Shown: positions 45,746-56,218 of the stretch, in pieces
Layout of the letters: every line of letters begins with the position of its first letter
Position numbering within the stretch: position 1 is the stretch's first letter
DNA from: Dactylonectria macrodidyma
Lineage: Eukaryota > Ascomycota > Sordariomycetes > Hypocreales > Nectriaceae
Reading direction: 5' to 3'
NCBI GenBank assembly: GCA_020744425.1
Contig: JAGMUV010000008.1
Coordinates: 1,054,001-1,118,000 of the forward strand
Length of the DNA: 64,000 nt
Program-made: the position numbers and the translations under genes
Notes under the pieces: generated by a model
What the model was told of the DNA's origin: nothing
Database searches by the model: none
The model's input: the letters and a program-made list of their open reading frames with translations, nothing else

Positions 45746-47518
45746 TTAAGCATGCTCTTTTTTGGGAATAGTGACCAGTATGAACTCTTCGGTGGGCAAC
45801 GGTCGATGTGGAAGGGGCAGTTTGGCGAGGGTCGTAAGGTGCCAAGGAGAGACAAGAGGCGGAGGAGCAGGCGAAAGCCCGCCTTGGCTTGTCTTCGGTG
45901 ATTCCGCCAATTCCAACGCCTCGTGATCGTTTATGCCGATTTGGGTGCTCGGCGGTTGCAAACCAGATATTTCTTGGCGAAGAAGTCGCACTCTTCGGAA
46001 ATCGGCCGGATCGACGGGAATACTTGTCATTATTGTCGATCTCTGGCCAACTGGTACAGATTTGGCGTCGGTGCTTTGCAGTGGGTCAAAAGTCTCTAAA
46101 GCCTCGATAACAATTTTCTGCATGCGGAACCACATCCCGCAGTCAGACCTCGTGCTAGGCGAACTAAGTCTCACACCTCTAATACCTGAGGGCATTGTGA
46201 CTTGCTTACCATTGAACCGTAACATCTTCCGCCGCATCTGTCGCCGTAGTACATCGTGGACAAGCACCAGCTACTAGGGTAGCGGCGTCAAATACCATGC
46301 TCATGTTGATCTTCATCCCTCTTCGAAGGCAAAAGTGAAGAGGGCGATTCGTGTCGAGATCTCGTCCTGATGAGCTGTCTTCGAGGGCATATTCTCGCGT
46401 CAGTACCATATCATAACCTTTACGGCCTTTAAAGTGGTCCCTGAGCAAGCCATATAGGGTCTGTGGTATATTAGACATAGAATTTGCAGGACTTGGAGAT
46501 AATAAAGGCGCATGCTTACTTCCCATTCTAACGAACCGAGCCATTCAGCCGGGATTGGAAGTTCGTTTCCAAGAGCATCCTCTAAGACGGCGGGAAGCTC
46601 CTTAGTCGGGTCTAGTGGATGAAGAAACTTCGAGTGGGATGCCATGACCTGCAGATTGATGACAGTTTGGGAGATCTGAACGACGAGCGCTTTTACTTCA
46701 AGGATGCCGCAGAACGTGTCTTTGACCAGTCCTAGAAAATCCCAGCTGCTCTTCTCCTGTACCACAAGTTGCTGACTCATATCTTCGAGCTTTTCGGCTT
46801 GTTTCTCACTCGCTCTGCTCTGGTCTCGCAGGAGTTCAAGCATCTCCTCCTGACTTCGGTAGGAATCGGACACAAGCTGGTTGATTTCTTCGATTCGGGT
46901 ACATAGGGTGGCATTGTCGACTCGGGCAGATTTTCTAGTGGAAGCTCACGAGTTAGTATGGTAGTGCAATCACCTCGGGATACCCAGGACGAGACTCACC
47001 TTGCAGCGAGGGTGGTCAGAAGGGAAAGCCTCTGGATGCCATTTTGCAGCTTTTCCCGAACATGTCGCAGCCGGTCTTTCTCTCTGATTGACCACTCAAT
47101 CTTCCTGTATGTGTCACGGATTTTCTTCCCAGACCCTCCAACGCGAAGACTGCAGTGATATTTCGGATGGACATGCTCTAGGGTATCCTGGATCAGGGAT
47201 CCGCACTGGTCGATAACAGACTCAGTCGCTTTGTCGAGGCCGTCTAGATATGGCGAAAGCTCGTGCTGCTGGTACGTCGCCACAACCTGCGAAATCTCAT
47301 TATAAGGCTTCTCGCCATCAGAATGCAAAGACAATTTCAGAACCAACCTGCATCAGGATGCGGACAAAGGAATCCAGGTCATCTCGGAGATCTTGGTACT
47401 CCTTGGCGCTATCGCCAACGGCCCCGCTTCCAAGACTGATGGCGCGTCCGAGCTGGACAGCAACCTGGCAGACGGCGATAATGTCACCCAGACTGCCGAA
47501 CGTGAGAGCGAATTCCAT
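45746..47518 (-). CDS. Fungal STAND N-terminal/ubiquitin-like domain protein
   Basis: Five exons: 47518-47348, 47286-47000, 46934-46520, 46460-46210, 46163-45746; 513 residues. The last acceptor could instead be at 46155/46156, removing three residues. The N-terminus (FGSLGDIIAVCQVAVQLGRA) is the helical domain found at the start of fungal STAND and related proteins, followed by coiled-coil-rich segments. Residues ~230-330 match a fungal ubiquitin-like module: DALGNELPIPAEW, GLLRDHFKGRKGYDMV, then a CPRC...CGMWF cysteine pair region. There is no NTPase motif, so it is not a complete STAND protein. The role may be adaptor-like; function is unknown. The whole gene sits between direct repeats A and B. 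Confidence 0.75.
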
Positions 47519-47766
47519 GATGAAGAAGCCGCGAAAAGATGATGATGCACTAAGAATACGGTGAGGCTAGAGGCGAGAGACGCGTTTTGCGATATCCATG
47601 ATCCCTCCGCTGTGGCAAGGCGAGGGATGCCTAACGGAAAGCCGTAGCACAGCCTGCATGCAAGCCTAACCACTGCCACCGCCAACAAAAGCTACACGCC
47701 CTAGGCGGCTTAACAGCCTTATAGAAGTTGCATTTTGCATATTTTACATTACCTAAGACCTAGGTA

Positions 47767-47920
47767 GGTAGCCCTATTGATTTCACAACTTTGTACAAGC
47801 CAATACTATTTTTTTTTCATTAAAAGACTCTGAACGGGTAACACTACATCACCACGCTAACCCAGTATAGGTTGCCATCATAATGAGTCATTTACTCCCA
47901 CAATAACAGTGAATATTTAT
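47767..47920 (+). repeat. Flanking direct repeat B
   Basis: Partner of 45580-45740 in the same orientation, about 2.19 kb away. The best block is CATAATGAGTCATTTAC, identical in both. It ends just before the TATA box of the glycosyltransferase gene, so it forms part of that promoter. Confidence 0.7.
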
Positions 47921-47928
47921 AGGAGAAA

Positions 47929-47937
47929 ATATAAATA
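47929..47937 (+). promoter_or_regulatory. TATA box of the glycosyltransferase gene
   Basis: ATATAAATA lies 76 bp before the ATG at 48005. A short CA repeat (about 47990-48002) directly precedes the start codon. Confidence 0.5.
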
Positions 47938-48004
47938 CAACAGGAACAGAATATACAAGTTCTTTGACCATTATAGAAGATCACGCGTCACACACACACA
48001 CAAA

Positions 48005-49213
48005 ATGACTAATTTTGCCATCCCAAAGTCAGCCGTCAATCTCCGTGAAGTGCCCCGGTCAGAGCTCGAGCTACGACCCGAGTCACAGATTTTGGCACAC
48101 CTAAAATCCTTCCAGCCCATCACATCGGAAAAAAATGTCTGGGCTTTTTGGGACAAAGGTCTGGATGCTATGTACCCAAGCTATCGATGCACAGTCCTGA
48201 ACTGGGTGCGGAAGCTCGGCCCATCCTGGACGGTTCGCGTTGTGGACCTCACAGACGGCTCGCCCAACAACATCTACAACTTTGTCGGCAAGGATTGGTT
48301 TCCAGACTGCTTCAACAACAAGACTATGGATGGGAGGCATGCAGCACAGCACGCCGCCGACCTGGTGCGCCTACCGCTACTCTTCAAATATGGAGGCGTC
48401 TGGATGGACGTCGGAAACATGTTACACACGCACCTGGACCAATTGCTCTGGGACCCTCTCACAGAGCCAGATTCGCCGTACGAGATGGGCGTATGGATAA
48501 TCACAGGGCAAATCAGGAGGGAATGGGGTAGCTTCGGCAACTATATGCTAAGCGCCAGGAAAGGTTGCACATTTATCAAGAACTGGCACGACTGCTACAA
48601 AGAGTTGTGGAGGGACCGCACGAATGCCGATGGATTCCACCAATTACCTTTGCTGAAGGATATTGGACTCGCCTCAGGCATGGCAGACTGGAACTTCAAG
48701 GATAAGGTCCGAGAAATGAGTGACTATGTCGCGCAGATGCTCATTGGAGACCGCACGAGAAATCTACTCGACGTCGAAACTGGCTGGAACGGGCGCGAAT
48801 TCTTCCGAAACAAGGTGTTTATGGTGGAGGGAATTAACAATGGCATCCTTGGCGCCATCATGACGAATTACGACGGCCAGAAACAAGTCGACATCTTCAC
48901 AACACCACTTGATGATCCGGATCTAGAAAGGAGGTTGGCAGCAGAGGCCTTCGTCATTGAGGTTCTAGAACAGAGTCACATGTACAAGGTGTATCACAAC
49001 TCGGCAGGTGGGCTGCCAGCGCTTGGAGATTTGGTGAAGAAAGATGGGTTCCTGGATGCTGATCACAGGCCGGGAACTTTTGGCGAGATGTACAGGTACG
49101 GGACGGTGTACTGGAAGTCAAACCGAGATGTCGAGCGTTTGGTGCCTCAAATCGACGACGATGAGGAGCTCATCCGCGCTACACCCACACAACCAGCGAG
49201 TGGGAATAGTTGA
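48005..49213 (+). CDS. Capsular-polysaccharide-synthesis-type glycosyltransferase
   Basis: Intronless, 402 residues from the ATG at 48005; the open frame extends upstream without an ATG in good context. The pattern VWAFWDKGLDAMYPSYRCTV, then HAADLVRLPLLFKYGGVWMD with a DxG/DVG variant of the GT32 DXD site, matches the Caps_synth family (PF05704). It lacks a signal peptide and TM helix, so it may be cytosolic or peripheral. Fungal members are uncharacterised; transfer of a sugar to a glycan, lipid or metabolite is the family expectation. It lies immediately after repeat B. The gene is intact. Confidence 0.82.
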   Translation: MTNFAIPKSAVNLREVPRSELELRPESQILAHLKSFQPITSEKNVWAFWDKGLDAMYPSYRCTVLNWVRKLGPSWTVRVVDLTDGSPNNIYNFVGKDWFPDCFNNKTMDGRHAAQHAADLVRLPLLFKYGGVWMDVGNMLHTHLDQLLWDPLTEPDSPYEMGVWIITGQIRREWGSFGNYMLSARKGCTFIKNWHDCYKELWRDRTNADGFHQLPLLKDIGLASGMADWNFKDKVREMSDYVAQMLIGDRTRNLLDVETGWNGREFFRNKVFMVEGINNGILGAIMTNYDGQKQVDIFTTPLDDPDLERRLAAEAFVIEVLEQSHMYKVYHNSAGGLPALGDLVKKDGFLDADHRPGTFGEMYRYGTVYWKSNRDVERLVPQIDDDEELIRATPTQPASGNS

Positions 49214-49886
49214 TAGTCAGTACTGCGTAGAACTAAGAGTGGAACAAAGGCGACAAAGATATAGACTCTGAGTCGAATAGCCCTATTCCCGGCGGATTTA
49301 TTAGCAAACAAGTGGTCCGATTCATCAAGGGTGAGTTGTGGACATAAAGTTAAAGATTAGAATCGAATTCCACACGTCAACCGTTTTCAATACCCAATGA
49401 TTCCGCAGGTGCCAAATAAAACAATTTTACCGTCATAAGATCAATGTTTCTGTTACAGTAAAGTCAGCGGCCTTGATGAACATCAGCTGAATACTGGAGA
49501 GTCGTAGTCACATGCCCGATTAGGCTTATAGTGTCGCCCACATGGAGATCTATTCTCAAATATTTTATTTTCCAAAAGGCCATATTTGTGTTAAGACACA
49601 TAAGCAAACGTAAGCTACGTTGCAACTCAATTCAGGCAACCGACCTGCTCAGTGACAAGCACCCCGCAGTCGCTTAAGAACACGTCATTTAACATTTAGC
49701 CGGACATTCAAAGTAAGCGCTTAAAGCAAATCCGGCAATATCCACGCTGCTCATTGCGTGTACGCGCAATACAAACACTGCCATTCGGGAATAAAAACGT
49801 ACTCTCCCTCCAGCGAGATTTCGATTCCCCATTCTCAGGCTTTTATCCATTAATACAATTCACGTTGATCTCCTACCCGCCACAAC
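49214..49886. other. Intergenic region with R1 repeat copy
   Basis: About 670 bp holding R1 copy 6 (49315-49360) and the promoter of the next MFS gene. No gene seen. Confidence 0.4.
49315..49360 (-). repeat. Dispersed repeat family R1, copy 6 (inverted)
   Basis: On the minus strand it reads CTTTAACTTTATGTCCACAA then CTCACCCTTGATGAATCGGA. It resembles the right end of the MITE-like element at 17265. Confidence 0.55.
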
Positions 49887-51818
49887 ATGGCGTCCGAAAC
49901 TATTCTTCAGCAGCCGCTGCCAGATTCCGAAACGGCCGTGAGCCCCTCAAATCACTCAAGGCATATCGAGAATCTCGAGATTGAAGATGAAAGCAACGGC
50001 CGCACTGAAGAGGGCGTTATTTACCCCTCAGGGCCTAAGCTGTGGTCAACCATGATATCACTTTGCATTGCATGTTTCCTCAGCGGACTGGTTAGTTAAG
50101 TCGTTTCCTTTTCAGCTGACCCTTTTCATGTCTTCTTTTTCCATTAATTCCCCACCTCCCTTCAAACAGGTAACTGCGCCTTGTAGTGCGGATTGTTTAC
50201 TGACGACCATGGGTAGGATCTTACAATTGTCGCAGTCGCCATTCCCAGCATCACCGATCAATTCGAGACGATAGCGGACATCGGATGGTATTCAGCGGCC
50301 TAGTAAGCACTCTACCCAAAACACGCAATCGTGACAAGACTAATCATACTCACCCTTTAGCGGTATGACGCTGAGTGCATTTGTCTTCTTGTATTTGACC
50401 CCATCTCAATTCACGCCTACCCACTCATTCTAACCGATCTCTAGCTTTGGCCAGATATACAGTTTTTTCCCCATCAAGACCATTTTCCTCATCGGTATCG
50501 TCATCTTTGAGACGGGTGCTCTCGTGTGCACACTCGCACCCTCGTCTTCGGTGTTTATCCTAGGGCGCGCCATCACTGGACTGGGTCGTGGCGCCATCAA
50601 TGGTGGTATGTTCAAACTTCTGCGCCACTGCTTCCCTCTTTCGAAACAAGGTCTCGTCAACAGCATCATTGGCGCAGTACAGAGTGCCGGCCTGGTCTCC
50701 GCACCCATGATTGGAGGTGCCCTGATTGATGGCTTCTCATGGAGAGCATGTTTTGGGATCAACCTACCACTAGGAGTCATCTGCTTTATCTTGACCGCTT
50801 ATGGAGTGCACGATCCAGTCGTCAACCAAGATGAAGCGCTCGCACTGAAGGAGAAGTTGAAGAAGATCAGCGTCCTCGGGACAGTACTGATTGTACCCGC
50901 TATCACCTGTCTTCTCATGGCGCTGCAATGGGGAGGCGTCAAGTACGGCTGGGGCAACTGGCGTATCATCCTCCTGATTGTCATCTGCGCCGTTCTTTTT
51001 GCCGCCTTTGCGTATCTGCAACACCTCCAAGGTGAAGGTGCAATTATACCACCAAAGGTCTGGAAGCAGAGAAGCATTCTGGCAGGGACTTGGTTCTCGG
51101 CTTGCTGCGAGGGCATCCTTGGAGTTACAGAGTACTACATGTCCATCTACTTCCAGGGAGTAAAGGGATATTCAGCTACAAAGTCAGGTGTTCTCGCTTT
51201 GCCCATGATCGGCGGTATGGGGGCTGCGCTCATTGCGTCTGGGGTTGGCACAACCGTGATTGGATATTACTACCGTCAGTATCTTTACCTAAGCTCCTGT
51301 TCGATTACTGATAGGCAATAGCATTTATGATGGCTACGAGCGTTCTAGCTCCGATTGCATCTGGACTACTTACCACCCTCGACTTAGAAGAGAATATTGG
51401 CAAGGCGGTTGGTCTTCTTGCATTTGTTGGTGCAGCAGTGGGTCTCGGCATCCAGGGCCCTCAGATCGCTCTCCAGACTGTCCTGTCAATTGATGACGTC
51501 TCCTCCGGCGGCGCGCTTATCAACTTTGGATCAGGCATGGGCTCTGCTATGTGGATATGCGCTTCGGCAACATTGTTCCAGGATCGTCTCTACAGCGAGA
51601 TCCACGCCTCTTCACCAGACACCAACGTAACAACAGTGAAGGAGGTTGGACTTTCCGGGCTTCGCGAATCGATTGGACCTGAGAGGTTGAGTAGTGTACT
51701 ATCTGGGTACGAAACTGCCGTTGTGCAGACGCTGTACATCCCGCTGGGCCTCTCATTGCTAACGATTGTTGGGTCACTGGCTATGGAGAGGAAGTCCATC
51801 AAGAAGAAGCAGTCGTGA
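49887..51818 (+). CDS. MFS transporter, DHA2 family (14-TM drug:H+ antiporter)
   Basis: Exons 49887-50090, 50217-50302, 50361-50390, 50445-51274 and 51322-51818 encode 548 residues. Introns are 126, 58, 54 and 47 bp, all GT-AG and in phase; exon 3 is only 30 bp. Joined text reads SGLDLTIVAVAIPSITDQF, IADIGWYSAAYGMTLSAFVF and GQIYSFFPIKTIF, a standard DHA2 N-half. Further marks are GRAITGLGRGAINGG, APMIGGALIDGFSWRACFGI (motif C region) and SKSGVLALPMIGG-type text near TM9. It should export small molecules from the cell. No biosynthetic genes adjoin it, so a toxin-efflux role tied to a metabolite cluster is not supported. The gene is intact despite its fragmented exons. Confidence 0.9.
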
Positions 51819-52152
51819 GTGTCTTGGAGGCCGGGAATATTAGAATACTTTGACTCGGGTTTACTTTTGTCAGGTCTAATTTTGCGCTTTACAAGATGAA
51901 CCAAGGAGATTCACTTATTCCATGGAAGTAGGCTGGGCGCCTCTATTAGTCTACCACTTCAATAAAGTCTCATTAGCGCCTCCATCACGATGAAGGGTGT
52001 TTTCTTCTTTCATCATGCAGAACAATGCGTCCAAATCCAGTCCCAATTCATGTCACATTGAGAAATGATGCAGTGAGGATTGCCAGCGTGACCAACAGGG
52101 TTGATGTTCTTATTTTCCCCCTTCTCTTCCCCCTTCTCTTGTGAACAGCCAA
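51819..52152. other. Convergent intergenic region
   Basis: It separates the 3' ends of the DHA2 gene and the homeobox gene. A CTTCCCCCTTCTCTT-type pyrimidine stretch occurs near 52125; nothing else seen. Confidence 0.4.
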
Positions 52153-55112
52153 TTATCCTTGCTGAGATGTATCAAGGTTAGGTTCCTTTAGAATCCCAAT
52201 CTCTATTTTGAAACGCCGTAACCACTCTGGATTGTCAGCCGGGGTTTGGTTCCAAGGATCGTCACTATCAAATACAATATCAGTCTCCACGAGCCAGTTC
52301 ATCAGGTGCTCCTACCAACTTACTCGTCATAATATATCCACCTCGCTTGATGTTGTAGCTCCTCGTCAGTCGGGACATGCTGGTTCGGGTTATTTGGCGA
52401 CATGGTTGCCACTACCCAACGAGCCAACTCCAAGGCCACCCATCGATGAAAATTGGCATTGTGGGGGTATAAAATACCCCTCTTTGTAAATGTCGGGCCT
52501 TGTTCCACGTTTGCAGATTTTCCAGATACGTTGGAAGAACTTCGCCCTGAGGTATCGTATGATAATTGTGCCGCGAGGCCAGATCCAAGTGACATGAGCC
52601 GACCAATTGGTGCGCTTGCTAACTGGGAGTCATTTGTTTGGACTTGACCACTGGCGCCATTTATGTATCGTCTCTTGAATGCCATAAGCCATGAGTTATT
52701 GGACAAGGCTACTTTCTTCCATTCTTCGTCGTTAAACTCAGCGATGAGATCTTGCGCCTGATGTTGGAGGGTTGCGTCGTCCGGCTCAATTCCGTGAGCC
52801 CGGAGAAGGTCAACATACTCGGACAACCTCCTTTCAAGTTCTGCATAGTTTTTCATAATGGAATCAATCTTGGACGAATTCTCAGCTCGCTGACCTGTGT
52901 CCCCGCTACCCTCAGGCTTGGAAATGTTGGCTCGTTGGCGAAAGCTGCTGAGCCAACTCGTCGACGACGCAACGAGCTCGATCAGCCAATTTGCTACGAA
53001 CTCTGCAGGCGAGGTCGATTGGTCTTCTATTCGGCGGATGATTCGAGATGCCTCTTGCTGAAGCTCGTGATCCGTCAGAGGGGCGGGTGGATCAGATCGC
53101 ACGAGCTCCTGAAGTTGTAGTTCCAGCGGGCACGACTCGAAAAAACCAGCTTGGCCCAGAATTGTCAAAATCGGCAGTCGGCACTCGGTGCTCGACCTCA
53201 TTGGGCTGAACTTGGCCTGTCGCACAATACTATCCGAAGACATGATCAAGTCCCTCAGCCACGAAGGACTTGGAACATCTTGGCTCGATGAGGCTTCGGA
53301 CGCGAGGATGATACGACAGGCCTCGAATTGTATCTCGTCCGATGTTGGCAACTTTCTGGATCTATCGTAGTACCCCTGCACAAAGTGCATCAACTCCAGC
53401 TCAATTAGCTCATATGCATTGGGAGGCAGTTCCGAGGGTGCATTGCTTGCTTCAAACGGGAACGGCGTGTTTCGTTCCGTCGCAATGAAGTCTACCGATC
53501 ATTTAGCACATGTACAAATCTTCTTTCCGTAAAGGGCTCTCACATGGAGGTATTGAGTTCTCCAGCCTAGCAAGCACATCAGTTTCAAAGCCCCAGTCCC
53601 CATTCCAGTCGGCCATAGTATTGCCCGACTTGAAATGGTCTGCCAGATGATCAGCACGGAATCCCCAGGTTTCCATGGAAACTCCACAAAATCCGCATCG
53701 CGATCGTATATCTGGACCGGCAACTTTCCATCGAGATAGAGGTCCTCGGAGATCTGCGGCCTTGACATTGTGAACCAGTCGCAAGTGCTGACCAAGATGG
53801 TCTTTGCGGTTGAATGTTCGCTCGTCTGGCACCCGTTCCTGACAATCTGGATAGTTGTGACTCTTTATATGAGCTTCGTCCGGGTTAGCCAGGCTACAGA
53901 AGACACAGACTGGCTTCTGTTCCAGATCCAGTTCCGTTGGCCCATTCGGAGCGCAAACCCATCGTTCAAGCGCCAGATGGAGTGACTTCTCGTGTCTCTG
54001 CCAATTGTGTTTAGTCTTGAAAGTTTCCGTGCAAAATGTACACTGGAAGGTATTTAGAGGGACGACAAGAGACGTCTTGGTGTGCATTTGTCGAAGGCCA
54101 ATCCGCTTTTTTCGGCGCGCATGAGAGCGGCTGAATAGTTTCAATGATCCAGTTAGATCTGGGGAATCGTAGGAATGAGCGGAACCACCGCTTGATCGCG
54201 ATGTAATAACACTTCCAGTTGATGAAGCTCGAGAAAGTGGAGTACCTGATCCGTCGTTGGAGGGTCGGTAGCTGCATGGACTGTCATGGCCTAGACCAAT
54301 TTTAGCGATGATCAAGAGTAAGTTTATCGGCAGAAGAGACGTGATTCTTTCTTTCTTCAAGATTCTTCTGGGCATGCAAACATACCTGAGGACGCCCTTG
54401 AACTTGATGCCATAGCACGAGCGATAGCAGTCGCTGTTGCGGGCTCATTCTCAGGTGGAGAATCAACCCATCGTTCTAGCGGATTCATGAGCTCCGTCCT
54501 GGATTTCGGGGCCGGGGTCCCTGGTCTTCGCTGGATCTCAATCGAGCCCGTTGAACTATCTTGCGGCTGTGGCAAGGCAAGATTTGGACCTTGGATCTTG
54601 CCGCGACGTCGGGAGTTTGAAAGCCAGTTTGCGATCTGCGTTTTAGACAGGCCAGTCTGGCGGTGGAGCATTTCCTTGTCCTCTTCACTCGCAAAGGGAT
54701 GATGGCTGTGCGTTGTGAGCCAGTTTCTCAATATTCGGACCGAGTCTCTTGAGAATCGAGTTCCAATCTTCGGCGGAGGCGCTCCATTGGCTGTGAAGGT
54801 TAAAGGTGGACGAAACGTTGCTGCCGCTCTTGTTGGAAGAGTTGTCGAAGGGCCAGGGTCTGATGGCACGTCCACGTGTCCATGGGTTGGCGTAAACGAC
54901 GGGCTTTGAAGCATGGAATTGGATTGAAGCATATGGAGTAAATCCAGCTCCTCAAAGAGGCCTTCATCGTTGGAGCCAAGAAAGTCGGAGCCGCTGTTGA
55001 CATCGTCGCTATGAGGTTCCTCGAAGGATTGAGCGAAGGCGAGGAAACCAGATGACGAATCGTCCACGGAGAGGTTCAAGCCAAGGTCGCCTAGGCCATC
55101 TTGAGCAGACAT
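52153..55112 (-). CDS. Homeobox-C2H2 zinc finger transcription factor
   Basis: Exons 55112-54386, 54290-53544, 53491-52324 and 52264-52153 (introns 95, 52 and 59 bp) encode 917 residues. A TALE-type homeodomain occupies about 115-172, with helix 3 reading KTQIANWL-NSRRRGK. A C2H2 finger (FQCTFCTETFKTKHNWQRHE...H) lies near 320-345, and additional Cys/His pairs follow (SRCGFCG...HLADHF). The remaining half is helical and ends in the conserved-looking DDDPWNQTPADNPEWLRRF block. The last exon was placed by that block and by phase; without the intron the protein would end at a TAA at the donor. This combination is typical of an Ascomycota-specific nuclear regulator class. Targets are unknown. The gene is intact. 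Confidence 0.88.
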
Positions 55113-55853
55113 TTTGGAACGATCTCGATGCGATCGGAAGCTTATCGGACCCTGCGAACGGTCGCAATGGCGTAAAACATGGGTTGTGGATGATGCAGAT
55201 GATGAAGGTCATGTGGGGATGCTCGTCAAACGCACCCTTCGACTCCACTAGTACTAATCAGGAATTTATTACGTTCGTTAGGGCGTTGTGAACATCTTCG
55301 GTCTCAGGCCAACAAAAGGAAGATTTCAGCTTGGCAGGACAGTTTGTGCTGCCTGTTGATGCTCAATTGTGACGGCCCACGTAACAAGAGAATGATTGAC
55401 CTCAACACCTGCAACGCGATTTGACATTGTTCCATCGAGGGTTGCATTTGCACGGCGCAATAACCCGGATTTTACCCGTCTTTTTATGAGCTTACTCCGA
55501 ATTTCGGTAGGCAATTGGACCCACTGATGATTGCAAGGGAACATTTGAAGAAGCCGAGTTAGTGCGACTCATGCCGCTTCTAGCCACAAAGGACTTAATG
55601 TCGATCTATGAAATCGCCGACATGTATGGGGGATTTAATTTTGAGGTCATGTTATGGAGCTTGAAGGAAAGAAAAGCGCGCATCAAGATCATCGAAAAGA
55701 TATACAAACTGGTTGACATAAAGAGGTCTAGGGTAGCCGGCAACCCACTAACATTAACTTCAGCATGATAAATACAATAAAAAAATCTATTAATAATGTA
55801 TTTTTCATTAATGAATAGTAATTAGTTCATAGAATATATTTGATGAAACTTAC
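55113..55853. other. Intergenic region upstream of the homeobox gene
   Basis: No supported gene; short frames such as 55562-55768 lack family resemblance. AT-rich near 55770-55850. Confidence 0.4.
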
Positions 55854-56141
55854 CTAACTTAATACACACCCGCCAGGCCATTCCTCGCGAATGGCGACTG
55901 TGGTGTTCTTCCTCCAGAGTGCCCTTGGGTACGTGACAGCGAGGGCGAGTTTACGCTCAGCATAATCAAACGCAGTTTGTACGTCACGGTTCACAATAGT
56001 GATGTTGGGCAAGTAAGAACTTCGTAGCGACGCCGCAGGCGCAACCGGACACCATTCGGCTCCGAGGTCCAGCGCCGTCACAGCGACGGTGAGAGGGTAG
56101 CCTTCCGGTGGTTTGTCTGGAGGGGCGGCTTGGCACTTCAA
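55854..56141 (-). other. Unrecognised coding-like fragment
   Basis: About 95 codons open on the minus strand, ending at 55854, with coding-like composition (PPEGYPLTVAVTALDLGAEW, FDYAERKLALAVTYPRALWR). No ATG starts it; upstream the frame runs into a TTG. It lies just downstream of the DAL5-like permease on the same strand. It may be the end of a lost gene. I cannot name it. Confidence 0.25.
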
Positions 56142-56218
56142 CCGATCTTGGATAGACTATGGCGAGCTACTACAGCTTTGTCTCCACCCATTTCTCCTCA
56201 TGCACCTCAAACCGCTGC

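Noticed and set aside
47989..48002. CA dinucleotide run before the glycosyltransferase ATG
   Set aside because: Too short to be notable as a microsatellite.
49887..51818. First impression that the DHA2 gene is a pseudogene
   Set aside because: Four in-phase GT-AG introns, including one around a 30-bp exon, restore a complete 548-residue protein.
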